From Edaphobacter sp. (GTDB taxonomy: Bacteria; Acidobacteriota; Terriglobia; Terriglobales; Acidobacteriaceae): 51,446 nt of DNA. Below the pieces are notes generated by a model. The model saw only the letters and a list, made by a program, of their open reading frames with translations. It made no database searches and was not told the origin of the DNA. Below, piece by piece: positions 34,676 through 43,352 of the stretch. The DNA lies in assembly GCA_025462645.1 (NCBI GenBank), contig JAOAPB010000038.1, forward strand, positions 1 through 51,446, written 5' to 3'. Numbering within the stretch: the first letter of the stretch is position 1; every line of letters begins with the position of its first letter. Both the position numbers and the translations under genes were made by a program.

Positions 34676-36376
34676 GTGAAGATAGCGCTTGCACAGATCA
34701 ACCCTACGGTGGGGGATTTCGCCGGGAATACGAAGAAGATTCTTGAATATGCGGTTCGTGCCGAGGAGTTGGGCGCGCGCCTTGCCGTCTTTCCGGAGTT
34801 GGCGGTTTGTGGGTATCCTCCGGCCGATTTCCTGGAAAAGGACGTGTTCGTCGCGAGGGCCGGAGAGGCAGTCGCGGAGATTGCTGCCTGGACGGCAGGG
34901 GCTGGCCGACCGGCGATTCTGTGCGGGACGGTGATGCCCGCCACTTCGCCCGTGGGCAAGCAGGTGCGAAATGTGGCGGTATTGCTGAGCGAGGGGAGGG
35001 TGAGCTTCGTTCAGCAGAAGATGCTGCTGCCGTTCTACGATGTGTTCGACGAGCAGCGTTACTTTGAGCCCGCGGCCCAACAGACGCTGACCTGCGTGGG
35101 CGGAGAGCCACTGGCAATTACGGTGTGCGAGGATGCGTGGAACGATAAGGGCTTCTGGCCCCGGCCGATGTACAAGGTTGATCCGGTTGAGGCTTTGATG
35201 GGCCAATGGGAGACGCTGCCGAAGGAGCTGGCTGGGCGGCAGCGGATCATCCTGAATATTTCGGCGTCGCCGTACTGGCAGGGCAAACCGCAGGTGCGGC
35301 AGAGAATGCTGGCGGCGCTTGCGCAACGGCACGGAGCCTATGTCGTGATGGTGAATCAGGTAGGCGGGAACGACAGCCTGGTATTCGATGGATCGTCGCT
35401 CGCGATTCGTCCGGATGGTGAGTTAGTGGCTCGAGGGGCTTCGTTTGCTGAGGATCTGGTTGTCTTCGATACGGAATGTGATGTCGCCGGCACGCAGGGT
35501 GACGAATCTGTGCCCGCGGATGCTGTCGTGGATGAGGTCGGGGCTACCTGGCAGGCATTGGTGCTGGGGACGCGGGACTATGTGACCAAGTGCGGGTTCA
35601 AGAAGGTGCTGGTTGGGTTGAGCGGAGGAATTGATTCTGCCTTGGTGGCGGCGATTGCGGTGGAGGCGCTGGGCGCGGAGAATGTGCTTGGTGTCGGGAT
35701 GCCGAGCGAGTACTCGTCGCTGGGATCGATCGAGGATGCGCGAAGGCTGGCGAAGAATCTTGGGATACGATTTGAGCTCCTGCCGATCCATGATGTGTTC
35801 GCGCAGTACCAGAGCGTGCTGAAGCCGCTGTTTGCGGGGACACCGTTCGGGCTGGCGGAGGAGAACCTGCAATCGCGGATACGGGGCACGCTGCTGATGG
35901 CGCTGTCGAACAAGTTCGGCGCGCTGGTACTGACTACGGGAAACAAGAGCGAGATGTCGGTTGGGTACTGCACGTTGTATGGGGACATGGTCGGGGCGCT
36001 GGCGGTGATCGGGGATGTGATGAAGACAAAGGTGTATGCCCTGAGCCGGTATGTGAACCAGAGACGTGAGGTGATTCCGTGGGAGACAATGGAGAAGGCC
36101 CCTTCTGCGGAGCTGCGGCCGGAGCAACGGGATACGGATTCGCTGCCACCATATGAGGTTCTGGATCCGATCCTTGAGGCTTATGTGGAACGATACTGCT
36201 CGGCGGAGCAGATTGCGGCCGAGCAGGGGGTGGATGTGGAGTTAGTGCGGTCGGTGTTGAAGCTGGTGGAGCAAAGCGAGTACAAACGTCAGCAGGCGGC
36301 ACCAGTGTTAAAAGTGACTCGGAAATCGTTCGGGATGGGTCGGCGGTTTCCCATTGCGGTCAAGGTTCAGGTGTAA
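34676..36376 (+). CDS. nadE: Glutamine-dependent NAD+ synthetase
   Basis: 566 residues from the GTG at 34676 (MKIALAQINPTVGDFAGN). The N-terminal nitrilase-type glutaminase has the triad E41, K115 and C151 (ITVCEDAW); the C-terminal synthetase has the PP-loop SGGIDS (316-321) and LTTGNKSEMSVGY. It makes NAD from deamido-NAD, ATP and glutamine. The start was chosen since the coding frame to its left is unlike the family; the upstream sequence suggests a leaderless mRNA. It lies 17 nt after the EPS gene and 44 nt before the DsbA-like gene. Confidence 0.97.
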   Translation: MKIALAQINPTVGDFAGNTKKILEYAVRAEELGARLAVFPELAVCGYPPADFLEKDVFVARAGEAVAEIAAWTAGAGRPAILCGTVMPATSPVGKQVRNVAVLLSEGRVSFVQQKMLLPFYDVFDEQRYFEPAAQQTLTCVGGEPLAITVCEDAWNDKGFWPRPMYKVDPVEALMGQWETLPKELAGRQRIILNISASPYWQGKPQVRQRMLAALAQRHGAYVVMVNQVGGNDSLVFDGSSLAIRPDGELVARGASFAEDLVVFDTECDVAGTQGDESVPADAVVDEVGATWQALVLGTRDYVTKCGFKKVLVGLSGGIDSALVAAIAVEALGAENVLGVGMPSEYSSLGSIEDARRLAKNLGIRFELLPIHDVFAQYQSVLKPLFAGTPFGLAEENLQSRIRGTLLMALSNKFGALVLTTGNKSEMSVGYCTLYGDMVGALAVIGDVMKTKVYALSRYVNQRREVIPWETMEKAPSAELRPEQRDTDSLPPYEVLDPILEAYVERYCSAEQIAAEQGVDVELVRSVLKLVEQSEYKRQQAAPVLKVTRKSFGMGRRFPIAVKVQV

Positions 36377-36420
36377 TAGAAGTGCCGTACGTGAGACAGC
36401 GGCGGCGGAGGAAGGGTTCT

Positions 36421-37488
36421 TTGAAGATTTCATATTTGATGTTGGCAGGATTGGCGTCGGCTCTCAGCATTGCAACGGTTGCGGGAGCGCAGACAGGAGC
36501 GGGCGCGGCAGCTCCGGCTGCACCGGCGTCTAAGGCAGCACCGACTGCGCCACCGCTGCAGTTGAACTCGCTGGATCCATCGAGCAGGCCCGACCCGTTT
36601 CCTCCGGTGAATCCGAAGTACTTTACGGCGTCGTCGCCAACCGTAGACACGGTGAACAGCTTCCTGAAGACGCTGTGGGGGTATGACCCTACCCGTATCT
36701 GGCGAGTGGAGGCTATCCAGACGACCGCAGCCCCGGGCGTGAGCAAGGTGATTGTGTTTGTCTCGGACAAGTCCCCGAATGCGAAGGTGCAGACGACTGC
36801 GTTCTTCGTAACCCCGGATGGGAAGCATGCGATTGCGGACTCGTCGGGCGTGATCTCGTTTGGTGCTACTCCGTTTGCGGAGACGCGCAAGCTGCTGCAG
36901 GATCGGGCGGATGGAGCGACTAAGGGCGCTGCAGGCAAGGATTTGCTGCTGGTTGAGTTTTCCGATCTGCAGTGCCCGCACTGCAAGGAGGCACAGGGAA
37001 CGATGGACCAATTGGCGAAGGACTTCCCGAATGCGCGAATTATTTATCAGAGCTTCCCATTGGTAGAGATTCACCCATTTGCGTTCAAGGCAGCGGCTTA
37101 TGGATATTGCATCCAGAAGCAGAAGAACGATGCGTTCTTCCCCTTTGCGACCGCGGTATTTGAGACACAAGCCGCTGTGACTCCAGAGACGGCGGACGCG
37201 ACGCTGAAGAGTGCCGTGACCAAGGCTGGACTGGATCCCGCTGCTATTGATACTTGTGCGGCCACACAGGCTGTAAAAGATCAGGTGAATGCTTCAATCA
37301 AACTTGCGCAGGATAGTGGAGTCGATCAGACTCCAATGTTGGCGGTGAATGGACATCTGCTGCCGATGACACAGATTCCGTATGAGACGCTGAAGACTAT
37401 TGTGGCGTATCAGGCTTCGTTGGACGGCGTGAGCACGGGTGCTGCACCGGCACCTGCTTTATCGAAGCCTCCTACCCTGGGTAAATAA
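36421..37488 (+). CDS. Exported DsbA-like thioredoxin-fold protein
   Basis: 355 residues from a TTG at 36421, which has AGGAAGGG about 5 nt upstream and gives the signal peptide KISYLMLAGLASALSIATVAGAQ; a GTG at 36382 would add a basic extension. After an Ala/Pro-rich linker comes an unassigned domain of about 110 residues (VDTVNSFLKTLWGYDPTRIWRVEAI) and then the thioredoxin fold with active site FSDLQCPHCKEAQ and the cis-Pro region VDQTPMLAVNG. It belongs to the thioredoxin_4/DsbA-like oxidoreductases and likely shuffles disulfides in the periplasm. The operon with nadE is probably positional. Confidence 0.88.
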   Translation: MKISYLMLAGLASALSIATVAGAQTGAGAAAPAAPASKAAPTAPPLQLNSLDPSSRPDPFPPVNPKYFTASSPTVDTVNSFLKTLWGYDPTRIWRVEAIQTTAAPGVSKVIVFVSDKSPNAKVQTTAFFVTPDGKHAIADSSGVISFGATPFAETRKLLQDRADGATKGAAGKDLLLVEFSDLQCPHCKEAQGTMDQLAKDFPNARIIYQSFPLVEIHPFAFKAAAYGYCIQKQKNDAFFPFATAVFETQAAVTPETADATLKSAVTKAGLDPAAIDTCAATQAVKDQVNASIKLAQDSGVDQTPMLAVNGHLLPMTQIPYETLKTIVAYQASLDGVSTGAAPAPALSKPPTLGK

Positions 37489-37510
37489 CAGGCTGCCGTG
37501 GCGGGTGATG

Positions 37511-37543
37511 AAGGTGCATCGGTTCTCCCGATGCACCTTTTTC
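37511..37543 (+). terminator. Intrinsic terminator after the DsbA-like gene
   Basis: AAGGTGCATCGG (37511-37522) and CCGATGCACCTT (37528-37539) pair perfectly around a 5-nt loop and are followed by TTTT. The A-run-free left side suits the plus strand; it separates convergent genes. Confidence 0.9.
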
Positions 37544-37571
37544 CTAGCTGCGGGAGATGGTAGGGCTGAAT

Positions 37572-38843
37572 TCACTCGGTCAGCCTTCTTCGCTCCGTGA
37601 AGATAAGGAGTGGAACGGTCATGGCGGTAGTGATGACGGCCATCAGGACGAAGATCGTGAAGAGCTGAGGACTGAGAATACCTTCCTTGTATCCGATGTT
37701 GAGGACGATGAGTTCTACGAGGCCCCTGGTGTTGAGGAGTATGCCGATCCTGGTGGAGGTGGCCCATGTCATACCGCCGAGCCTGGCTGCCAGCGCCGCT
37801 CCGCCGATCTTGCCTGCGACCGCAAGGAGAAGAACGACTGCCAGCCAGCCAAGGCCATTGCGATCGAATATGTTTCTCTGCATGTGCAGGCCCGTCATCG
37901 CGAAGAAGACAGGAAGGGTGAGATGAATGATGGGTTGCAGGGAGCGGTCCAAGACGTGAGGTAACGTGGTGGCTCTGAGGGGAAGCCTAGGTACACAGAT
38001 ACCTGCGAGGAACGCGCCGAAGAAGGCGTGGATGCCGAGGGCGTCTGTGATGTGCGCGCTAAGAAATGCAAGCGCCACCAGAGCAAGAATCCATACCCAT
38101 GGAGGCGATGCAGGACAGCGAGCTACCAGATAGCGGGCGAGTGGGCGGGCAAACAAGAGCATGATGCCGATGTATACGGCGAGCACAAACAGGTGCACGA
38201 GGGCTGCTTCAACTCCCTGGCTGCCATGAAGAAGGGTGAGTGTGATGGCCAGGAAGCACCATGCAAGAACATCGTTTGCAGCAGCGCAGATGAGGGCGTG
38301 CGCTGCGATGGCGGAGTCGATGGGGTGGTTTGCGCGTCTGCGGTCCTGAATGATGCGGGCGAGGACCGGAAGGGCGGTAATGCTCATCGAGATTCCGACG
38401 AAGACGAGGAAGCCGGAGGGTGTGACGCCCGGCAGGCCGAAGCGTGAGAACAGCAGGGGAGAGATTGCCGCACCCAGAGCAAAGGGGAGACCGATGCTGC
38501 CAAACGTGATGGCGAAGGTGGTGCCGCGATTCTTTGCTATCGCTGTGAGATCAAGCTCTGCGCCAATGACGAAGAGGAAGAGCACGAGGCCGATGTTGCT
38601 CACGATCTCAAGCGGATGAAGTTGAGATGGCGGAAAGAGGAGAGCAGCGGCGCCAGGGAACAGATGCCCGAAGGCGATGGGGCCAAGCAGAAGACCGCCT
38701 GCGATCTCTCCGACGACGCGAGGCTGGCCGAGACGGGCGAGAAGCCAGCCGCAAGCGGATGTGGATAGAAGGATCGTTCCGAGTTGAAGGAGAAGCAATG
38801 CGCCGGGAAGATGAAGCAGTGAATCGAGCATGGTTCCTGTCAT
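37572..38843 (-). CDS. CPA2-family cation:proton antiporter (KefB/NapA-like membrane domain)
   Basis: 423 residues with about 12 hydrophobic segments and little else, so it lacks the KefB-type NAD-binding tail. GQPRVVGEIAGGLLLGP and NIGLVLFLFVIGAELD are the usual first motifs; AAANDVLAWCFLAI (Asn-Asp pair in TM6, where cation binding occurs) and NTRGLVELIVLNIGY near the end are typical. It should exchange protons for Na+ or K+. It starts within the stop of the upstream gene (ATGA), so the pair is translationally coupled. Confidence 0.92.
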   Translation of the reverse strand: MTGTMLDSLLHLPGALLLLQLGTILLSTSACGWLLARLGQPRVVGEIAGGLLLGPIAFGHLFPGAAALLFPPSQLHPLEIVSNIGLVLFLFVIGAELDLTAIAKNRGTTFAITFGSIGLPFALGAAISPLLFSRFGLPGVTPSGFLVFVGISMSITALPVLARIIQDRRRANHPIDSAIAAHALICAAANDVLAWCFLAITLTLLHGSQGVEAALVHLFVLAVYIGIMLLFARPLARYLVARCPASPPWVWILALVALAFLSAHITDALGIHAFFGAFLAGICVPRLPLRATTLPHVLDRSLQPIIHLTLPVFFAMTGLHMQRNIFDRNGLGWLAVVLLLAVAGKIGGAALAARLGGMTWATSTRIGILLNTRGLVELIVLNIGYKEGILSPQLFTIFVLMAVITTAMTVPLLIFTERRRLTE

Positions 38844-39370
38844 GTCTTCACTTGTTTGGCTCGGCGCTTTTTAAGCTTGGCTTCAGCAATGATGGCGAGC
38901 TCTGTAACCAAAAGGACGACTCCGGCGGGAGCGAGGCGAGAGGCTATCGTCCCAGCCCAGGTGAGAGTGAAGTCCGACCGCCACTCCGCTATACCTAGAA
39001 TGATGCTGAGAAGCAGCAGGGCAGATCCACCCCAACGCCGGAAGCCCGCTGAGATTTCGTTTGTATCTCTGCCGTGGATTCCACAGATCTGACGAATAGG
39101 GTCGTGGCCCATGCCATTATGGTCGTAGATGTTGCAGCGGAGTCTTGGGAACTGCGCCACCTGTCGCTCGGCGTATGCTTCGGCTGCAGGCAGGCTATCG
39201 AAGACAACACATATAGGGCCTGTAACTGGATGGCTACCAGGGGGTTGCTCCAAAAGCTGAGGCTGAAGGTTGGCATAGAGTATTGCGTACTCGCCGGGAA
39301 CCATTCGCTCATTCCAGCTCTGGGGTGTGGCAGTAGGGTCGAAGAGCGGCAACGTTCGTGGCTCTGTCAT
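38840..39370 (-). CDS. Unrecognised protein with two C-terminal TM segments, coupled to the antiporter
   Basis: 176 residues from the ATG at 39370. The N-terminal 100 residues are soluble (VPGEYAILYANLQP, VVFDSLPAAEAYAERQVAQFPRLRCNIYDHNGMGHDPIRQICG). Two hydrophobic segments follow (SALLLLSIILGIAEW and LAPAGVVLLVTELAIIAEAKL), and it ends in a basic tail (KLKKRRAKQVKT). It overlaps the antiporter by 4 nt and may be its regulatory or assembly partner. I know no named family for it. No ribosome site precedes the start, while a TATACT hexamer ends 7 nt before it, so a leaderless mRNA is likely. Confidence 0.75.
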   Translation of the reverse strand: MTEPRTLPLFDPTATPQSWNERMVPGEYAILYANLQPQLLEQPPGSHPVTGPICVVFDSLPAAEAYAERQVAQFPRLRCNIYDHNGMGHDPIRQICGIHGRDTNEISAGFRRWGGSALLLLSIILGIAEWRSDFTLTWAGTIASRLAPAGVVLLVTELAIIAEAKLKKRRAKQVKT

Positions 39371-39377
39371 GGATTTA

Positions 39378-39383
39378 AGTATA
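39378..39383 (-). promoter_or_regulatory. Candidate -10 element of a leaderless promoter
   Basis: On the minus strand TATACT lies 7 nt before the ATG at 39370; TATACTTAAATCCATG matches TAGACTTAATTCCGTG in front of nadE at 13 of 16 positions. Confidence 0.5.
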
Positions 39384-39653
39384 TGCACGCTCGCCTCCCA
39401 TAGATCGTGTGTGAGCTATCCGCGAAGCTGAGCTATTCGAACTGGATAGAGGCGGGTGCTGTGGGCAAAGCATCGATATCCAAATACAGTCCCTTGCGAG
39501 ATAGATGTTGCGTTCCGCCCGGTACGGGTGTGTAAATAGGTGGTCCGAATATGTGTCTCCATAGTCCTATTTGTTTGCCGGGAGTGCGAGTCGCATAACG
39601 GATGTACTGGGGCCCTTGGTTTAAAGCCGTTTAAATTGCCAAAGGAGCACTAC

Positions 39654-39959
39654 ATGAACGTTATGGGATTGGTAACTGAACTGGTTGCCGGCGGAGTAGG
39701 TGGAAATATCGCCGGGGCGGTATTGAATAAATTGGACCTGGGCCCGATTGGAAATACCGTTGCTGGCCTCATCGGAGGGGTTGGTGGCGGGCAGCTATTG
39801 AGCATGTTGACGGCAGGAAGCGCCGCGGCTACAGCTGCGTCGACAGGCGGTACAGATCTCACCTCGATCCTGTCGAATGCGGGTGGCGCTGGCGTAGGCG
39901 GGGCTGTGGTAGTTGCGATCATTGGGCTGATCAAGACCCAGATGGCTAAATCTACTTAG
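39654..39959 (+). CDS. Small glycine-rich hydrophobic protein, conserved type, unknown function
   Basis: 101 residues from the ATG at 39654, which has AAAGGAG at 7 nt. Gly/Ala-rich with repeating GxxGG segments (LVAGGVGGNIAGAVL, LIGGVGGGQLLSML, GAGVGGAVVVAIIGLIKTQMAK), one predicted hydrophobic segment at the C-terminus, and no signal peptide. I have seen such proteins across proteobacteria and acidobacteria as 'hypothetical'. They may insert in the membrane as small oligomers. It is monocistronic between the antiporter operon and DUF2264. Confidence 0.75.
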   Translation: MNVMGLVTELVAGGVGGNIAGAVLNKLDLGPIGNTVAGLIGGVGGGQLLSMLTAGSAAATAASTGGTDLTSILSNAGGAGVGGAVVVAIIGLIKTQMAKST

Positions 39960-40020
39960 TTGGATCCGTTGTATTGCTTTTGGAGGCTAATTCCTTAGTT
40001 GTTTTCTGATGCGTTGCCGG

Positions 40021-40041
40021 CAGGTCCTCAGACAGGACCTG
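40021..40041. promoter_or_regulatory. Inverted repeat upstream of DUF2264 gene
   Basis: CAGGTCCT (40021-40028) and AGGACCTG (40034-40041) form a perfect 8-bp inverted repeat around 5 nt. It lies 38 bp before the TATAAT element and may be an operator or the terminator of the small glycine-rich gene; there is no U-tract. Confidence 0.5.
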
Positions 40042-40078
40042 TCGTTAGTGTCCAAAGCTGTGACCGGGCACCTCGGTC

Positions 40079-40084
40079 TATAAT
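40079..40084 (+). promoter_or_regulatory. TATAAT -10 element of a probable leaderless transcript
   Basis: A consensus TATAAT ends 7 nt before the GTG at 40092. There is no ribosome site between, so the transcript likely begins at or just before the start codon. Confidence 0.55.
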
Positions 40085-40091
40085 CCGCTTC

Positions 40092-41387
40092 GTGAATGTG
40101 GTATGCCCAGGGTGCGATGCCTGGGGCGAAGGGGGAGTTATAGCATACGAAGATGGGGTTGCGAGACGTGGCTTTTTGAAGGGTGCACTTGCACTGGGAG
40201 CAGTCTCGATGGGACGGGTTCAGGCCATGGAAGAGGTTGCGAGGCAGGGAGATCGAGAGTATTGGATCGAGGTGGTCAGGAGAGTCTCCGAGCCTGTTCT
40301 TGAGGCTGTCAGCAAGGGGCAACTGCGAGCGCGCATGCCCGTGGAGGCAGCGGCTGGTTTGGCGGAGGCTCGGAGCAGGTCGACCCATCTGGAGGCGTTC
40401 GGACGATTGGTGTCTGGTCTGGCTCCGTGGCTGGAGAGCACGGTGAGCGGAGATGAGGTGGTGCTGCAGACGAGATACCGCGAGTGGGCGCGGGCGGGAA
40501 TCCAGCATGGGACCGATCCGACTTCGGCTGACTATATGAACTTCGGACTAACCCCGCAATCCCTGGTGGACGCGGCATTTCTGGTGCTGGGAATCGTGCG
40601 AGCCCCGAAGGAGTTATGGGAGAAGCTAGATAAGCAGACTAAAGGAAATCTGGTGAAGGCGCTGCAGACTACGCGGCAGATACTTCCAACCCAGACGAAC
40701 TGGCTGTTGTTCTCCGCGATGGTGGAGGCGGGCCTGTGCTTCATGGGGGCGTGGTGGGACCCGATGCGAGTGGATTATGCGATACAGAAGCATAAGGAGT
40801 GGTTCTTGGGGGATGGAACCTACGGGGATGGACACAACTTCCATTGGGACTACTACAACAGCTTTGTGATTCAGCCGATGCTGCTTCAGGTGCTGGATAC
40901 GGTGGAGGACAAATCCTCTACGTGGAGCTCGTTGCGGCCGGTGGTGCTGGAGAGGGCGCAGCGGTATGCGGCAATACAGGAACGAATGATCAGTCCTGAG
41001 GCTACGTTTCCTGCGATAGGAAGATCGCTGACTTACCGGTTCGGGGCATTTCAACTCTTGAGCGATGTCAGCTTGCGGCGTCAGTTGCGGGAGGAGATTT
41101 CACCAGAGCAGGTGCGATGTGCTCTGACGGCAGTGATGCGGAGAATGATCGAGCGGCCAGGAACTTTTGACGCGAAGGGCTGGCTGACGATTGGCTTCGC
41201 GGGACATCAACCGGATTTGGGTGAGACGTATATCTCAACCGGGAGTTGCTATCTGTGTGCGGCGGCGTGGCTGCCACTGGGCCTTCCAGCGAGTGATGTC
41301 TTCTGGTCTGGAGCAGCGAAGCCCTGGACGGCGGTGAAGATTTGGGGTGGGGAGGACATGAAGGCAGATCATGCCTCCTCGGTTTAG
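40092..41387 (+). CDS. DUF2264-domain protein, probably Tat-exported
   Basis: 431 residues from the GTG at 40092. The N-terminus has a long polar part followed by GVARRGFLKGALALGAVSMGRVQA, a twin-arginine signal. The mature domain carries hallmarks of DUF2264 (SRSTHLEAFGRLVSGLAPWLE, DPTSADYMNFG, GDGTYGDGHNFHWDYYNSFVIQPMLL). DUF2264 proteins have an (alpha/alpha)-barrel-like look related to glycoside or polysaccharide-processing enzymes, though I know of no proven activity. An upstream in-frame ATG (39999) is less likely since the leader has no signal-like character. It stands alone, convergent with the zinc-motif gene. Confidence 0.88.
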   Translation: MNVVCPGCDAWGEGGVIAYEDGVARRGFLKGALALGAVSMGRVQAMEEVARQGDREYWIEVVRRVSEPVLEAVSKGQLRARMPVEAAAGLAEARSRSTHLEAFGRLVSGLAPWLESTVSGDEVVLQTRYREWARAGIQHGTDPTSADYMNFGLTPQSLVDAAFLVLGIVRAPKELWEKLDKQTKGNLVKALQTTRQILPTQTNWLLFSAMVEAGLCFMGAWWDPMRVDYAIQKHKEWFLGDGTYGDGHNFHWDYYNSFVIQPMLLQVLDTVEDKSSTWSSLRPVVLERAQRYAAIQERMISPEATFPAIGRSLTYRFGAFQLLSDVSLRRQLREEISPEQVRCALTAVMRRMIERPGTFDAKGWLTIGFAGHQPDLGETYISTGSCYLCAAAWLPLGLPASDVFWSGAAKPWTAVKIWGGEDMKADHASSV

Positions 41388-41410
41388 TCGGCGATTTGCT
41401 GATTTACATG

Positions 41411-41436
41411 TGAGAGGACGCTGGGCGTCCTTCTCA
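41411..41436. terminator. Hairpin between two convergent genes
   Basis: AGGACGC-TGG-GCGTCCT (41415-41431) is a perfect 7-bp stem extended by TGAG/CTCA after a bulged T. It lies after the DUF2264 stop and overlaps the stop codon of the convergent zinc-motif gene. It lacks a T-run. Confidence 0.5.
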
Positions 41437-41916
41437 GGCCATGCGCTGAAAAGCCCTGGCAATCTGTGGCTTGAGGCGAGCTGCATTGACAAAGGGTTCG
41501 CGCTCGATCTTCAGCTTGCCTTCCGCGTTCCGCGAGTTCTCTTTAGGTTTGGCTGGCCCAGCCCAGGACTCTGCCTCAATCAGAGTCGCGGTCGCGCGGT
41601 CATAGCCCATGCGCTCCAGAATAGGCATTTCTTCAGAATCGTAAGGCTCTACGGTATTCTGTTCCACGCTCTCGGGCATGGGGATTTTGCTACCCTCAAT
41701 GCCGCTTGGAGCCATCACGGATGCCGTGAAGTTTGCGGTCATGCGCTGTACACACTTTTGTCCGCACAGGTGTTTTACGTCCTTTCGTGAGTTTTTCGGA
41801 GACTCCCACCCACGCAGTTTAAGTTCACCGCCTTGCTCATAAGCCACGAACCAGTAACTCGTGGCCTCCTGCTTTTCCGCTCCGCACATATCGCAATTGA
41901 TTGCCTGCCGGATCAT
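41434..41916 (-). CDS. Small protein with two Cys-pair motifs (zinc-ribbon-like), unknown function
   Basis: 160 residues from the ATG at 41916 with GGAG about 8-10 nt upstream. MIRQAINCDMCGAEKQEATSYWFVAYEQGGELKLRGWESPKN and HLCGQKCVQRM provide CxxC and CxxxC pairs, which would bind one zinc as in a treble-clef or zinc-ribbon. The remaining 90 residues are charged and probably disordered (KPKENSRNAEGKLKIEREP). Similar short proteins occur in related genomes with no known role. An ATG at 41964 in frame is less likely. Confidence 0.7.
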   Translation of the reverse strand: MIRQAINCDMCGAEKQEATSYWFVAYEQGGELKLRGWESPKNSRKDVKHLCGQKCVQRMTANFTASVMAPSGIEGSKIPMPESVEQNTVEPYDSEEMPILERMGYDRATATLIEAESWAGPAKPKENSRNAEGKLKIEREPFVNAARLKPQIARAFQRMA

Positions 41917-42098
41917 CTCTCTATCTCCCCCGAATTTGCTGTTTGAAGATGTGCGTTGCAGCACAGTTCTTTCATCGGCGAAGACGAAAGATGGATGAGA
42001 GCAAAAATATGGGCAATGCTGAGAATTGGTATCTGGCCGACAGTTGAAGTCTTCTCGGTCGTCAGACGGAACGCGCTGGCTGGCGGACAGTGGCGAAC

Positions 42099-43352
42099 TC
42101 AGTGGGCGTTGAGGCCGTCCACGAGGGAGTTGCGGTAGGCGCGAAAGGCTGGAATGGCTCCGAGTAGGGCGGCGCTTACAAGAGTGACAAGAGCGTAGAT
42201 TTCAACGCGAGTGGAGAGCCCTACAAGGGCGACGGGAAGACCAAAGCGATTTTCGATCGTGGTATGGAGGACGAAGAGAAGGCCATAGACGGCCGCGATG
42301 CCGAGGGCGGTGCCGATTGCAGCGATGAGGGTCGACTCAAGGAGAAAGAGAGCGAAGATCTGACGTGCATGCAGCCCGACGGCACGTAGGATCGCGATCT
42401 CTCTGCGTCTTTCATTCAGTGCGGTATAGAGCGCTATGAGCATCGCAAGAAGGCCTACGACGAGGACGGCTGCGGAGACAATGGAGAGCGTCTTGTCCGC
42501 GTAGTCGAGGATGCTCCAAAGTTCCTGCAGGGTATAAGCCGGAATGATCGCGGTGAGAGGCTCGGGCTTGTAGGTGTTGATCTCTCGCTGTAGGTAGAGG
42601 GTGCTGACGCGCGATTTTGTTCCGAGGAGAAAGGAAGTGATCTCGTCGACCTTAAGCTTGGAAGGATCGAGCTTGGGCGTGTCTTCCCCGATGGCCGGCG
42701 GTGTTCCACCCTCCCATCCGAAGTGCATGGCCTCGTCGCCAAGCAGAGTCATGTAAAGTGCTCGATCGACGGGCGTCGCCGTGGGCGCGAGAATGCCAAC
42801 GATGGTGAAGGATGTATTCGTGTGCTGAATGATAGATTTTTCTTCGATGCCGTGAGAGAGAATGATCTTCTGGCCAAGGTGATAGTGGAGGCGCGATGCA
42901 ACTTCCGCGCCGAGGGCTATATCGAAGAGCGAAGAAGGAAGACGCCCCTGCGCAAATGCGAGGTGGTGATCGCGTCGGTACTGGTAGTGCGCGTAGAAGT
43001 TCTCGTCGGTGGAGACGACCCGGTAGCCACGATGGGAATCACCTATGGAGATGGGAATGGTCCAGGCGACAGCGGGGTGATGGGCGAAGTGCTGATATGT
43101 CTCCCAGGAGATATTGTTCGACGCGTTACCGATGTGAAAGACCGTCGAGAGCAGAAGCGGTAGACCACCGCCGCGCGCTCCGACAACGAGGTCAGTTCGG
43201 GAGAGGGTGCCGGAGAAGCCGACTTGTGCGGCATCGCGGAGACGGTCGACGCCGACGAGGAGCATGACCGAGAGGGCGATAGAGAAGATCGTGAGGGTGG
43301 TTGTGAGAGAACGGCTGCGAAGCGATTTGAAGGCGAGGCGGAGGAGCGTCAT
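42099..43352 (-). CDS. ABC transporter permease, FtsX/MacB-like
   Basis: 417 residues. Topology is that of a type VII ABC permease: a single TM at 15-40, a periplasmic domain of about 230 residues (FHIGNASNNISWETYQHFAHHPAVAWTIPISIGDSHRGYRVVSTD and similar), then three TMs in the last 140 residues with FLLESTLIAAIGTALGIAAVYG. With the ATPase that overlaps it by 4 nt, it would form a mechanotransmission complex without transport. The ATPase gene and a DUF3299 gene lie upstream on the same strand. Confidence 0.93.
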   Translation of the reverse strand: MTLLRLAFKSLRSRSLTTTLTIFSIALSVMLLVGVDRLRDAAQVGFSGTLSRTDLVVGARGGGLPLLLSTVFHIGNASNNISWETYQHFAHHPAVAWTIPISIGDSHRGYRVVSTDENFYAHYQYRRDHHLAFAQGRLPSSLFDIALGAEVASRLHYHLGQKIILSHGIEEKSIIQHTNTSFTIVGILAPTATPVDRALYMTLLGDEAMHFGWEGGTPPAIGEDTPKLDPSKLKVDEITSFLLGTKSRVSTLYLQREINTYKPEPLTAIIPAYTLQELWSILDYADKTLSIVSAAVLVVGLLAMLIALYTALNERRREIAILRAVGLHARQIFALFLLESTLIAAIGTALGIAAVYGLLFVLHTTIENRFGLPVALVGLSTRVEIYALVTLVSAALLGAIPAFRAYRNSLVDGLNAH

